A stretch of 15,630 nt of DNA, taken from NCBI GenBank assembly GCA_900551135.1, contig URUX01000044.1, positions 1-15,630 on the forward strand, read 5' to 3'. The translations under genes and the position numbers were made by a program. Positions 15,569-15,630 of the stretch are shown one piece after another. Position 1 is the first letter of the stretch, and every line of letters starts with the position of its first letter. The notes beneath the pieces were generated by a model. The model saw only the letters and a list, made by a program, of their open reading frames with translations, was not told the DNA's origin and searched no databases. This DNA is from an uncultured Clostridium sp. (GTDB lineage: Bacteria; Bacillota; Clostridia; Lachnospirales; Lachnospiraceae).

Positions 15569-15577
15569 ATCATATCA
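15569..15577 (-). promoter_or_regulatory. Possible extended -10 element upstream of nth
   Basis: On the - strand, TGATATGAT fits TG-N-TATAAT with one mismatch, about 35 bases before the nth ATG. No convincing -35 hexamer is present at the right distance; that position falls in the inverted repeat at 15592-15620. The transcript may instead start further upstream, outside the window. Confidence 0.3.
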
Positions 15578-15591
15578 GTTCAGCCATGCAT

Positions 15592-15620
15592 CTTCTTGCC
15601 CGCTTACAGCGGACAAGAAG
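15592..15620. repeat. 12-bp imperfect inverted repeat upstream of nth
   Basis: CTTCTTGCCCGC (15592-15603) and GCGGACAAGAAG (15609-15620) pair at 11 of 12 positions around the 5-base loop TTACA. Neither strand has a T run after it, so it is not a typical terminator. It could be an operator-like site, a leader hairpin, or the end of a feature beyond the window. Confidence 0.5.
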
Positions 15621-15630
15621 CATCGGGCGT

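Overview
The window looks like chromosomal DNA from a Gram-positive anaerobe of the class Clostridia, most likely family Lachnospiraceae. This is judged from protein style, AGGAG-type ribosome binding sites, moderate base composition, the pth-mfd pair typical of Firmicutes, and a formate/nitrite-type channel. No rRNA or tRNA gene, CRISPR array, prophage or plasmid gene is visible. The species call is inference.

Layout. (1) 1-1338: the 3' part of an IS1182-type insertion sequence. Its transposase runs in from the left edge, and its right end must lie in the 154 bases before the next gene. (2) 1339-3669: a formate/nitrite transporter-family gene (-) and a MATE-type multidrug transporter gene (+), divergent, with back-to-back promoters. 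The MATE protein appears to have lost one membrane helix by a clean in-frame deletion. (3) 3725-7893: the pth-mfd operon (-), for peptidyl-tRNA hydrolase and transcription-repair coupling factor. (4) 8166-9572: a single gene (+) for an uncharacterised FAD-dependent dehydrogenase with an N-terminal four-cysteine motif, transcribed divergently from pth. (5) 9662-15535: a tightly packed leftward run of eight genes. In transcription order these are nth, a DEDDh exonuclease, a 36-residue membrane peptide, a secreted VanW-family protein, an orphan AIR-synthase/HypE-like C-terminal domain, an Lrp/AsnC regulator, a class I aminotransferase and trmL. Several junctions are 4-base ATGA overlaps.

How it fits together. 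Most of the window is housekeeping: DNA repair (nth, mfd, exonuclease), translation quality and tRNA modification (pth, trmL), transport, and cell envelope (VanW). The Lrp regulator and aminotransferase form a classic regulator/target pair and overlap by 4 bases. Convergent gene pairs are separated by strong, probably bidirectional terminators at 1223-1269, 3676-3720 and 9589-9638. I found no convincing new multi-gene system. The best items for a second look are the apparent TM5 deletion in the MATE gene, the unannotated-size membrane peptide in the nth-trmL operon, the orphan AIR-synthase-like domain, the cysteine cluster of the FAD enzyme, and a few leader-RNA hairpins.
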